Positions 25,690-33,743 of a stretch of DNA of 64,000 nucleotides are shown in pieces. A program made the translations under genes and the position numbers. Each line of letters starts with the position of its first letter. Within the stretch, counting starts at the first letter, position 1. Below the pieces are notes generated by a model, which saw nothing but the letters and a program-made list of their open reading frames with translations, was not told the DNA's origin and made no database searches. Source of the DNA: SIAJ01 sp963773845 (GTDB lineage: Bacteria; Planctomycetota; Planctomycetia; Gemmatales; Gemmataceae); assembly GCA_963773845.1 (NCBI GenBank), contig CAVZCU010000012.1, positions 434,001 through 498,000 of the forward strand, written 5' to 3'.

Positions 25690-28011
25690 ATGACGAATGC
25701 CCCCCGGCACTTGTCGGCCGAACAACCTGATCGATTATTCTCGTTCGCCCCTGACGCCACTCCGGTAGCGAGGTTCGCCGTGTTACGCCGTTACCCCTGG
25801 GTGCGACAGAACGACGAGACCGACTGTGGCGCCGCGGCGCTGGCCACTCTCGCCCGCTACTATCGCCGGCCGCTGTCCGTTGAGCAGTTGCGCGATCTCG
25901 CGGGCACCGACCGCGTCGGCACGAACCTGCTTGGGTTGATCCAGGCCGCCGAGCACTTGGGATTCGCCGCCAAAGCGGTGAAGGCTTCAGGTGAGACGCT
26001 GCCGCAAGTGCCCCTGCCGGCGATCGCCCACGTATTGACCGACGATGCGAGAGGGCACTTTGTCGTCCTCTATCAGGTCCGCCACGATTGGGTCGTCGTG
26101 GCCGACCCGGCATGCGGGGTCCGCCGACTGACACGCGATGAGTTCGGAACGAAATGGACCGGGTATTTGCTCCTGGCCGTGCCCAATTCGCTGCCCAAGC
26201 CCGGAGCGGCGAACGGATCGCCGAAATCGCCGGCCCATCGCTTCCTGAACTTGCTCGGCGGTCACACGCCGATCTTGGCCGAGGCGTTTGTCTGTGCCTT
26301 GTTGATGACGGTGCTCGGCGCCGCGACCGCGTTCTTCGTGCAGCACCTGGTCGACACGGTGCTTGTTCGCCAGGAATCGCGGCTGCTCGACGCCCTGGGC
26401 CTCGGCATGTTGTTGGTTCTTGGATTCCGCACGTTGTTCGGCGTGCTTCGCCAGTATCTGTTGGCCCACGTTGGTCGCGCTGTGGACCTGGCATTGATCT
26501 CGGGCTACGCCCGGCACCTGTTGCGACTACCGTTGCGATTCTTCGAGATGCGTCAGGTGGGCGAGGTCGTTTCGCGGGTCAATGATGCCGCCAAGGTCTG
26601 CGAGGCGGTCAGCGGCACAACGACGACGGCCCTTGTGGACGGCACGCTCGTCGTGATTCTGCTCGGCGGGCTGTGGTTCTACGACTGGCCACTTGCTTTA
26701 GCAGCGACCGCGTTTGTGCCGCTGCTGGTGCTCAGCGCGGCGGTTCATCAACCGGCGGCGCGGAGGCGATCGCGCGAAGTCATGGAGAAGGCTGCCCGAT
26801 TCACCGCCCACATGGTTGAAGGTGTTTCCGGCGTGGAGACGGTCAAGGCATTCGGCGCCGAGCGCCGACGGGCAGAGAGCGGAGAGGAACGGCTCGTCGG
26901 GTTGACGCAATCGTCATTTGCCTTGCAAAAGCTCGGGCTCAGCATGGACGCGGCTGGATCGTTCCTCACGGCCCTCGCGGGCCTGGTCATTCTGTGGTAC
27001 GGCAGCCATCGAGCGATGAGCGGAGCATTGACCGTCGGCCAATTGCTCTTCTGTTACTCGCTCGTGGGGTACTTGCTGGAGCCGATGAATCGCCTGGCGT
27101 CCGTGAATCTGAAGTTGCAGGACGCCCTCGTGGCCGTGGACCGGTTGTATCAGATCCTCGATTTGGAAATTGAGCAGTCGGGCGGCGGACCTCGGGCTCA
27201 GTTCGGCGGTGTTCGTAATGCCATCGAGCTGCGTGGCGTGAGTTTCGGCTACGGGCACCGAGCGAATGTCCTCGAAGCCGTCCATCTGCGGATTCCAGCC
27301 GGCAAGACCGTGGCCATCCTGGGCGAAAGCGGCTCTGGCAAGTCGACGTTGCTGAAGTTGTTGCTCGGGTTTTACGCCCCGACCGAAGGCAGCGTTCGGA
27401 TCGATGGCGTGGACCTCCGCGACTTCGACCTGAGTTCGGTGCGCAATCGGATCGGCTTGGTCGCACAAGATCCGTTCATCTTCAACGGCTCGATCCGCGA
27501 GAACGTCTCACTGGGTCGGCCGGGGGCGACGCTCGACGATGTGATCGCGGCGATCCGGGCAGCGGGTTTGGAAGAGTACGTCGCGACGTTGCCAGAGCGG
27601 TACGAGACGACCATCGGCGAACGCGGGGCCAATATGTCCGGTGGCCAACGGCAGCGGCTGGCGATCGCCCGAGCGCTCCTCCGTGCTCCCGAAGTGTTGA
27701 TCTTCGACGAGGCGACCAGTCATCTGGACACCGCGACGGAACGAGCGATTCAGCAGAGTCTGCGAACTGCCCTTGCCGGAAAGACCGTGGTCCTCGTCGC
27801 CCATCGACTGAGCACGGTTCGCGACGCGGATTACATCTATGTGCTGGACCGGGGTCAGGTCGTTGAAGAAGGCGCACTGCGCCAACTTCTCGCCAACCAG
27901 GGCTGGTACGCCGCACTCTGGCAGGCCCAAACCGATGACGGCGATCGGCCGGCGACGAACGGTCGGGGACTCAACGGAAAGTTGTCGCGGGAGGTAAACG
28001 GCCATGCGTAA
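25690..28011 (+). CDS. Peptidase-containing ABC exporter (C39 peptidase, RiPP leader protease/transporter)
   Basis: 773 residues in the standard PCAT order. The N-terminal C39 cysteine peptidase has Gln40 and Cys46 in 'VRQNDETDCGAAALATLARY', His123 in 'RGHFVVLYQV' and Asp139 in 'VADPACG', a complete catalytic set. A six-helix ABC membrane domain follows (about residues 195-480). The nucleotide-binding domain has Walker A GESGSGKST near residue 546, signature 'MSGGQRQRLAIARALL', Walker B 'VLIFDEATSHLD' and H-loop 'LVAHRLS'. Such proteins cut leader peptides after a double glycine and export the core. The 62-aa GG-leader peptide encoded at 29434 is the obvious substrate. The HlyD gene overlaps its 3' end. 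Confidence 0.95.
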   Translation: MTNAPRHLSAEQPDRLFSFAPDATPVARFAVLRRYPWVRQNDETDCGAAALATLARYYRRPLSVEQLRDLAGTDRVGTNLLGLIQAAEHLGFAAKAVKASGETLPQVPLPAIAHVLTDDARGHFVVLYQVRHDWVVVADPACGVRRLTRDEFGTKWTGYLLLAVPNSLPKPGAANGSPKSPAHRFLNLLGGHTPILAEAFVCALLMTVLGAATAFFVQHLVDTVLVRQESRLLDALGLGMLLVLGFRTLFGVLRQYLLAHVGRAVDLALISGYARHLLRLPLRFFEMRQVGEVVSRVNDAAKVCEAVSGTTTTALVDGTLVVILLGGLWFYDWPLALAATAFVPLLVLSAAVHQPAARRRSREVMEKAARFTAHMVEGVSGVETVKAFGAERRRAESGEERLVGLTQSSFALQKLGLSMDAAGSFLTALAGLVILWYGSHRAMSGALTVGQLLFCYSLVGYLLEPMNRLASVNLKLQDALVAVDRLYQILDLEIEQSGGGPRAQFGGVRNAIELRGVSFGYGHRANVLEAVHLRIPAGKTVAILGESGSGKSTLLKLLLGFYAPTEGSVRIDGVDLRDFDLSSVRNRIGLVAQDPFIFNGSIRENVSLGRPGATLDDVIAAIRAAGLEEYVATLPERYETTIGERGANMSGGQRQRLAIARALLRAPEVLIFDEATSHLDTATERAIQQSLRTALAGKTVVLVAHRLSTVRDADYIYVLDRGQVVEEGALRQLLANQGWYAALWQAQTDDGDRPATNGRGLNGKLSREVNGHA

Positions 28012-29245
28012 CGACCCTGCGATGGAACTCGCCGATTGTTCCGAGTTTCGCGAATCCGTCCGGGCACGGCCTCCGCGACTGGTCCATGGCACAGCGGCCT
28101 TGTCGTCAGCGCTCATTGTCGCCCTTCTGGTGTGGGCGGCGGCCACGGATGCGGACCTGGTGATCACGGCCCCAGGAGTGGTTCGCCCCGTGACATCGAC
28201 GCAAGCCGCCAAGTCCCGCTATGGCGGCCGGGTGATTCAAGTGAATTTCCATGAAGGACAAGAGGTGGCGAAGGGCGACATCCTGGTGCAGTTGGATACC
28301 GACAAGCTGGACAACGACATCGAGAAGCGCGAGCAAACGCTTCACGCTCTCGAAGAAGAACTGTCGCAGGGCGCTGGCTTGCTCAGCTCGCTGGCCCGGC
28401 AGTTCAAGGCCGACACTGGGGCGGTCGAAGCGAGACTGGCGCAAGCACGCGACGAGATTCGTGATGCCCAGCGGCGTCGCGAGTTGGACATCCGGCAGGC
28501 GAAAGATGAACTCCGTGAAGCGAATCGCGAGGAAGCAACCCTGCGCCGGCTGGTCCCGAAACAGGCCGTGACGGCTAGCGAACTGAGCAAGGCCATCGCG
28601 CGAGTTCGCGAAGCGACGACGAAACTGTCCCGAGCAGAGCTTTCGGTTGAACAAGGGAAACTGACTGTTTTGCGTCAGGAGATGGCACAGGCGAAGGAGC
28701 TTTACGCAGTCAAACGGCAGGAAGCCGAGATGCGGCAAGCGGCCAAGCAGGGCGAAATCCAGGCCGCTCGAAAAGACCTCGACAACCTGCGTTGGGAACG
28801 CGACCAGGCCTGCATCCGTGCTCCGATTGGCGGAGTGATCGTTTCGGGTGAACCGAAAGTGGGCGAAATCGTCGACGCGGGCCGCGTGGTCGCGGAGCTG
28901 GCATTGCAGACGGGGTTTCTGTTCGAGGTCAAGGTTTCGAGCGCGGATGTGGCCGCGCTCCGCGAAGGAATTCCAGCCCGCGTGAAGCTGGCCTCATTCG
29001 ACTACGAGCGCTACGGCACGATGTCAGGCAGGGTCCGCTTCGTGTCACCCGACTCCAAGGTCTCGGAACCCGGCACGGCCATGTACACCGTGCGGATCGA
29101 ACTGGATGGAAACGAAGTGGGCCGCGGCGATTTCCGCGGCCAAGTGAAACTCGGGATGGCCGGGCAGGCGGAGATCGTTACCCGACGCGAAAGCCTGCTT
29201 GCCTTGCTCGTGAAGAAAGTTCGCCAGGCTATTCGCGTCGGATGA
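28004..29245 (+). CDS. HlyD-family periplasmic adaptor (membrane fusion protein)
   Basis: 413 residues overlapping the exporter gene by 8 bp, with GGGAGG upstream of ATG 28004. One N-terminal membrane anchor (ALSSALIVALLVWAAATDAD) precedes a lipoyl half-motif ('AKSRYGGRVIQVNFHEGQEV'). A long antiparallel coiled coil covers about residues 95-270. The second lipoyl half ('CIRAPIGGVIVSGEPKVGEI') and a beta-barrel ('IPARVKLASFDYERYGTMSG') follow. It links the inner-membrane ABC exporter to the outer envelope. The tight coupling shows the two work as one export machine for the small peptide encoded just downstream. Confidence 0.93.
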   Translation: MRNDPAMELADCSEFRESVRARPPRLVHGTAALSSALIVALLVWAAATDADLVITAPGVVRPVTSTQAAKSRYGGRVIQVNFHEGQEVAKGDILVQLDTDKLDNDIEKREQTLHALEEELSQGAGLLSSLARQFKADTGAVEARLAQARDEIRDAQRRRELDIRQAKDELREANREEATLRRLVPKQAVTASELSKAIARVREATTKLSRAELSVEQGKLTVLRQEMAQAKELYAVKRQEAEMRQAAKQGEIQAARKDLDNLRWERDQACIRAPIGGVIVSGEPKVGEIVDAGRVVAELALQTGFLFEVKVSSADVAALREGIPARVKLASFDYERYGTMSGRVRFVSPDSKVSEPGTAMYTVRIELDGNEVGRGDFRGQVKLGMAGQAEIVTRRESLLALLVKKVRQAIRVG

Positions 29246-29267
29246 GGCCCGGCGACGCAACGCCCCA

Positions 29268-29313
29268 GGAAAGGAGGTGAACGCCATGTCCTGAGACGGC
29301 GGTTGGAATTGGG
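29268..29313 (+). other. Near-perfect Shine-Dalgarno followed by a two-codon ORF (ATG TCC TGA)
   Basis: AAAGGAGGTGA (29270-29280) is a full anti-SD match. Eight bases after GGAGG stands ATG (29286) TCC TGA. If the TGA were read as a sense codon, the frame would continue D-G-G-W-N-W-G to TAG at 29319. It could be a tiny peptide gene hit by a base error, a regulatory start-stop element, or chance. It lies between the adaptor and the precursor gene. Confidence 0.3.
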
Positions 29314-29433
29314 GTTAGAAGGCCGGCATTCGGTCGGGGTGTTCCCGGTCGAGCCGGCGAATCGGATGGTGCTTGTTGCATCTCCGATCCAGTGTTTGTT
29401 GTCTGTTTCACACTACCCACATGGGAGAAGATC

Positions 29434-29622
29434 ATGTTGACGAACGAAATCATCCGTGACGAAAAGTCCCTGCGCACCCGTATCGACGACCTGCCGGCCG
29501 TCGGGGAAGAACTTTCTCCGGAGCAACTCCGGTCGGTGGTCGGCGGACTGCGGATCAGTGGTGGCCCGACGTGTTGCAGCACCTGTAGCTGCGATTACGC
29601 GGACGACGGCTGCGGTTGCTAA
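29434..29622 (+). CDS. RiPP precursor peptide, double-glycine leader with six-cysteine core
   Basis: 62 residues; ATG 29434 follows GGGAGAAG. The leader (residues 1-38) is acidic and helical and ends in the classic GG-leader pattern ELSPEQLRSVVGG, which C39 peptidases cut after the second Gly. The 24-residue core ends PTCCSTCSCDYADDGCGC, with six Cys (47, 48, 51, 53, 60, 62), three Asp (54, 57, 58) and several Thr/Ser. A second possible cut follows SGG at 42-44. It is located between the C39 exporter/HlyD pair and an MvdD-type ATP-grasp gene, so it is almost certainly their substrate. The core lacks the microviridin TxKYPSD motif. It may carry ester, amide or thioester side-chain links, disulfides, or bound metal; this is undetermined. 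Confidence 0.85.
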   Translation: MLTNEIIRDEKSLRTRIDDLPAVGEELSPEQLRSVVGGLRISGGPTCCSTCSCDYADDGCGC

Positions 29623-29632
29623 ACAGCCGGGC

Positions 29633-29711
29633 GATTGGGCTGTAGGACGGTTTTGTAATCCGTCCCAAGGGCCGACCAGGACGGATTGCCGATCCGTCCT
29701 ACGGCCCAATC
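29633..29711. repeat. Inverted repeat between precursor and ATP-grasp genes (GTAGGACGG family)
   Basis: GATTGGGCTGTAGGACGG (29633-29650) pairs with CCGTCCTACGGCCCAATC (29694-29711) with one mismatch. Internal ATCCGTCC/GGACGGAT dyads extend the stem. It starts 11 bp after the precursor stop. It could act as a partial terminator or RNA stabiliser, giving more precursor than enzyme mRNA. Related GTAGGACAGG palindromes occur at 35176-35278. Confidence 0.6.
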
Positions 29712-29800
29712 GCATGATCGATGAATTCCAAACGGCAAGCATGGCCTTGTCCTCTACGGCGCCCTGCATGGCAAGCATCCTCGCACAAGGGAGATTCGAG

Positions 29801-30849
29801 ATGATCCTGATCATCGCGGAAAGCAACGATCCGCACGCCGATCAAATCGGGCAAATGCTCCGTCGCCGCGGAGTAGACTCGCCCATACCGACTTCCCGAC
29901 GCGTGCCGAGCTTTCGCTGTCGTACACGCCGGGCGGCCAGGCCCGACATACGTTGCGAATCGGCGCCGAGTCGATCGACCTGAAGCAATTGCAGTGCGTC
30001 TGGTATCGCCTCGGGGCTTATCCGGCGCCGCACGACCACTATGCGGAGCAGCACCATCGCGACTATGTCGCCGAGGAGTGCCGGTGCTTCCTCCACGACG
30101 CCTGGCACAGCCTCGACTGCTCGTGGGTGCCGGCGCCGCACTTCGTGGTTCAGCGCGCCCAGCTCAAAGCTTCCCAATTGAAGATCGCGGGGGGCCTTGG
30201 GTTCGAGTTGCCGCCGACCTTGGTGACCAACAATCCGGAAGACTTTCTCGACTTCTACCGCGAGCACAATGGTCAGGTCATCAGCAAGCAGGCGGGGTTT
30301 GCTCTGATCCGACACGGCATTGGCCAATATGTGCGTTACACCGATGTCGTATCAAGGCGCGATGTTGGCTACGCTCACGCGGTCCGCTTCTGCCCGATCA
30401 TCTTCCAGGCGTATGTGCCGAAGCGAGTGGAACTGCGCATCACCGTGGTCGGCAAGCGGGTGTTTCCCGCCGAGATCCGCTCGCAGGAATCGAACCACAC
30501 GCGGCACGACTGGCGCCGGTACGACCATTACAAGACGGGATACGCTCCGCACACATTGCCATCGGAAGTGGAACGCCGTTGTGTGCAACTCGTGGAACGC
30601 CTTGGCCTGAACTATGGCGCGATCGACATGATCGTCACGCCGGACGGGCGGTACGTGTTTCTCGAAATCAACCCCCAGGGCCAGTGCCAGTGGATCGAAG
30701 AACTCACGGGCATGCCGATCAACGAAGCACTTTGCGACTTGTTGGCGGCTGGAACCAAGCTGAACAGTCGCCCCGAGCCATATTCAACACCATTACGGGA
30801 GGATTGTCATGTCGGATCCCATGACGCCGGCACTTACTGCGGCGCTTGA
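29801..30849 (+). CDS. MvdD-type ATP-grasp peptide ligase (graspetide-like), one frameshift
   Basis: ATG 29801 follows GGGAG and gives MILIIAESNDPHADQIGQML, the usual opening of this family. An indel near 29885-29895 shifts the frame; 'DFPTRAELSLSYTPGGQARH' and 'LKQLQCVWYRLGAYP' then continue. The ATP-grasp part has 'KASQLKIAGGLGFELPPTLV', 'GQVISKQAG', 'IIFQAYVPKRVELRITVVGK' and the metal-binding 'VFLEINPQGQCQWIEELTG' followed by 'MPINEALCDLL', closely following the MvdC/MvdD/TgmB group. Those enzymes link Asp/Glu side chains to Thr/Ser/Lys in microviridin-like peptides. The expected substrate is the 62-aa precursor directly upstream. Its 3' end overlaps the next gene by 41 bp. Confidence 0.85.
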
Positions 30850-31848
30850 TTACCTGAAGGGCCTCAAGCGCGATGCGGTCCGACCGAATGAAGCCCGGTC
30901 TCGGTTGCAAAGTCTCCGCGGGCAACATCCGGAAATGCGTATGGACCTTTTATGGGAAGAAGAATCTTGCGACCGGTCGGTGCACTACGACGCGCTTCTG
31001 CACCGCGACGGAGAAGGGACGGTTTCCTTGAGCTATTGTCCGGAGCAGACGCTCCCCTGGCCGCTGCGTGGCGTGCAGCGCTGGAGCGAGATGAACCTGG
31101 TCCGCGTCAATGCCACCGTGCTGAAAGTCGATCAAGCCGTCGCACTGCTCGACTTCATCTGGGACGACGCACCGATGCTCAAGCGTCTGATCCACGCGGG
31201 GCTCATTCGCGAAGCGCTGGACCAGGACCCCGTCCCGCCAACGGACGATGATTTGCAGCGCGCCTCAACGCATTCCGACGGGCGCATCGACTCTACAAGG
31301 CCGTCGACATGCGCCACTGGATGGATCGACGGGGCCTGACGCAGGAGAAACTGGAATGCTTTGTGACGGAATTAGCGGAGATTGCGGCTCTGCGCGATCG
31401 GGTAACCGCTGGACAGGTGGAGTCCTACTTCGCGGCCCATCGTTGTGAGTTTGACACCGTGTCGCTGGCCCAGTTCGCGGTCGCCGATGCCGATCGGGCG
31501 CTCGGAATCGCCGATCAGATTCGCAGCGGATTGACTGATTTCTACTCGGCAGCCGAGCAGTCGTTTCAAGCGGGAGCATCGACGACTGTCTTCACGACCA
31601 TGCGCTACGGACAGGCGCCGCCCGAGTTGCAAGCGGCATTTACGGCCATGCCGGGGGTTGTCCTCGGCCCCATCGTTCGGGAAGAAGGCTGTGTCATCGT
31701 CCGTGTCCTTGCACACGCCCCGGCCCAACTGGACGAGCAAACGCGAGCCGTCATCAAGGATCTACTCTTTGACGAGTGGCTGGAAAAGCGCCGACAGTCG
31801 TCGACGATCGAATGGTATTGGGGTAATTCGGGCCAGTCGAAGCAATAG
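30809..31848 (+). CDS. PpiC-like putative peptide maturation protein, one frameshift
   Basis: ATG 30809 (MSDPMTPALTAALDYLKGLK) follows GGGAGGATTGTC. The first ~150 residues form a domain with 'DLLWEEESCDRSVHYDALLH', 'GTVSLSYCPEQTLPWPLRGV' and 'AVALLDFIWDDAPMLKRLIH'. An indel near 31262 shifts the frame; 'LNAFRRAHRLYKAVDMRHWM' and 'RRGLTQEKLECFVTELAEIA' follow. The C-terminus has a parvulin-like fold ('AGQVESYFAAHRCEFDTVSL', 'QAPPELQAAFTAMPGVVLGP'). This matches the family annotated as 'putative peptide maturation system protein', PpiC-related and reported near GG-leader peptides. A role in holding or folding the precursor is inference. Confidence 0.7.
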
Positions 31849-31942
31849 GTCGGGTGGTCGAGAACGCCAGGGGCCGTTCAGGAACGATCGTGCGCTTGCA
31901 TCGGATCGGAACTGGGCGGCTTCCGGCGTTCCGCAATGTAAC

Positions 31943-32308
31943 TCAGCACCCTGGCGCAATGTAATACACGAAGAATAGAAGGTTAATCACACTGGCTGAC
32001 GTACCCAGCACGATCGTTGGCACGACATACCACGCGTGCCGCCAGCCGGTGAAGTAAACGGAAAGGCAGCAAGCGAATGTGCAGAAGGTCGTGATTGGTC
32101 CAATAACAAAGGAAATTGCCAACAGTCCACTGAGTTCGGCGTGATTCATGATCCACAAGTTGGCACTGACGAATTGCCAGAACCCAATGACAATCAGGCT
32201 TCCCACCAACGTAGTCAAAACAAGCAGACTTAGTGGAACCTGTGTTAGCACCTTTTCCACATTCCGCTCAAGGCTCCGGCGAGGATGAATGACTTTGTTG
32301 TTCTGCAT
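31943..32308 (-). CDS. Small integral membrane protein, unknown
   Basis: 121 residues from ATG 32308 (MQNNKVIHPRRSLERNVEKV). About three to four membrane segments: 'LSLLVLTTLVGSLIVIGFWQ', 'LSGLLAISFVIGPITTFCTF', 'WYVVPTIVLGTSASVINLLF'. I recognise no family. It is the last of three closely spaced minus-strand genes, starting 25 bp after the preceding stop. An in-frame extension upstream overlaps that stop and is less likely. Confidence 0.5.
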   Translation of the reverse strand: MQNNKVIHPRRSLERNVEKVLTQVPLSLLVLTTLVGSLIVIGFWQFVSANLWIMNHAELSGLLAISFVIGPITTFCTFACCLSVYFTGWRHAWYVVPTIVLGTSASVINLLFFVYYIAPGC

Positions 32309-32333
32309 CAGTCCGTTAACCCCGCATTCGGTA

Positions 32334-32780
32334 TCATTGAGGACTGGGTGGATACACACCGGTCGTTTTCATGTTGCGGAAGTACTCGCACTGGCCACGG
32401 TATCCTAGCTCGACTGCCTTCCCATCAATGTCAGGCGGGGCATTCGCATGTAGACCGTTGCCCTCGATTACGAGACTCATTTGGATCAACCATTTTCCAT
32501 CGACTTGGTGACGTTGTACGCGGACTGCCTTGACACTTGGTTGAGACTGTGTCCAAGCAAGCAGGGCATCATCGTTCGGAGGGACGGTGTCAAATCCAGC
32601 TACGGCTTCAAGATTGTATTCCATTCGCATGAGCCACAGCCCATACCAACCCGCTCCAAAAGCGGCCACGAGGACGATGATCGTAAGCGGGATTTCTCGA
32701 TGAACCAATCGTCGACGACGTTCCCCTCGCCCGACCGTGTCTTCTGCCGAATTGAATGCCGACTCGCGAGTCATTTTCAC
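32334..32780 (-). CDS. Single-pass membrane protein, unknown
   Basis: 148 residues from GTG 32780, overlapping the previous stop as GTGA; an alternative ATG lies at 32774. An Arg-rich N-terminus precedes one membrane span (PLTIIVLVAAFGAGWYGLWL). The extracytoplasmic part ('LLAWTQSQPSVKAVRVQRHQ', 'DGKWLIQMSLVIEGNGLHAN') shows no known domain. It is the middle gene of a three-gene operon-like set. Confidence 0.5.
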   Translation of the reverse strand: MKMTRESAFNSAEDTVGRGERRRRLVHREIPLTIIVLVAAFGAGWYGLWLMRMEYNLEAVAGFDTVPPNDDALLAWTQSQPSVKAVRVQRHQVDGKWLIQMSLVIEGNGLHANAPPDIDGKAVELGYRGQCEYFRNMKTTGVYPPSPQ

Positions 32781-33670
32781 TTGTCCTTACTCACCGGGCT
32801 TCCCTTCGACACCCATTCCCTCCAGGCTCGATCCAGGTCCTCCACCATCCAATCCGCTGCTTTCAGCGCCATGTCGAACGACGGATCGCCGCCGCCGGCC
32901 GTCGGGATTAGACCGTTGAGGATGTTTTCGAACTTCTCCGCTCCGGGACCGAAGGTGAGATAATCCATCAGGCTGGCGGCCACCAGATCCTTGTCCTTGC
33001 CGGTTCCGGACCACGCCTTGTCGACGACCGGCTTGGCTTTCGAAGTCTTGGACAATCGCGGCGCCATCCGAGCGACCGCTGAGCGGTCCCGGCCGGCCTT
33101 GCCGGGATTGAGCCGCATCTGAACTGCATGAGCGAAGCCGTCCTTCATCCATTCGGACAAGCGGGCGTTGCCCCCCTTCTTGGCCAATACCGCCCCACAG
33201 ATCGCATTGCCGGCGATCCAATCAAATTGGGGATTGCGGTCGCCACGTCGAGCGGCGACGGCGATAAACGGGTTGTCGCGCTTGATGTCGTACGCGGAAT
33301 ATTCCCCGTCTTCCGGCCGCACCCTCAGGACGGCACGTTGAAACTGGCGAAAGTTGTCCAGGTCGGCGAACGTGTAGATCACCATCCGATTCGCTTCGAG
33401 TTCCGTTTCCGGAATCTTCAAAGTCTTGGCGGCAAGGGCGAACACCTTTTGCAATGAGTCCGCCAAGACTTTCGCCTTGCCTTCCGGCAGCGTGCTGGCA
33501 ACGACTAAGTAGTCTGTCTCGATGACGCGGGCATTCTGGACGTCGGCCTTTTTCATGGCCGCCGCCGCCATTTCGGGAAGGTTTGCCGCCGGCTTCTTTG
33601 CTTGTGCGGTCGCAACCGTCGACAAGCCGAACACAACGATCACCGAAGCGAAAAAGGCGCGACGAGACAT
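32777..33670 (-). CDS. Exported protein, unknown function
   Basis: 297 residues with a signal peptide (MSRRAFFASVIVVFGLSTVA then TAQA). The mature region has 'NARVIETDYLVVASTLPEGK', 'LEANRMVIYTFADLDNFRQF', 'WIAGNAICGAVLAKKGGNAR', 'LSEWMKDGFAHAVQMRLNPG'. The layout vaguely recalls peptidase-MA/gluzincin-like secreted proteins, but there is no HExxH, so I do not assign activity. It is the first gene of the three-gene minus-strand set, with a 4-bp overlap with the next. Confidence 0.55.
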   Translation of the reverse strand: MSRRAFFASVIVVFGLSTVATAQAKKPAANLPEMAAAAMKKADVQNARVIETDYLVVASTLPEGKAKVLADSLQKVFALAAKTLKIPETELEANRMVIYTFADLDNFRQFQRAVLRVRPEDGEYSAYDIKRDNPFIAVAARRGDRNPQFDWIAGNAICGAVLAKKGGNARLSEWMKDGFAHAVQMRLNPGKAGRDRSAVARMAPRLSKTSKAKPVVDKAWSGTGKDKDLVAASLMDYLTFGPGAEKFENILNGLIPTAGGGDPSFDMALKAADWMVEDLDRAWREWVSKGSPVSKDK

Positions 33671-33743
33671 GGCGATTTCCTGGTTGGATGGACCGGCAAT
33701 GGGAGTTGATTATAGCGGATGGCCACCCGCCCGGCGGGCAGTG

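Noticed and set aside
29434..29622. Classical microviridin precursor
   Set aside because: No TxKYPSD motif in the core; only the ATP-grasp enzyme type and GG leader are shared.
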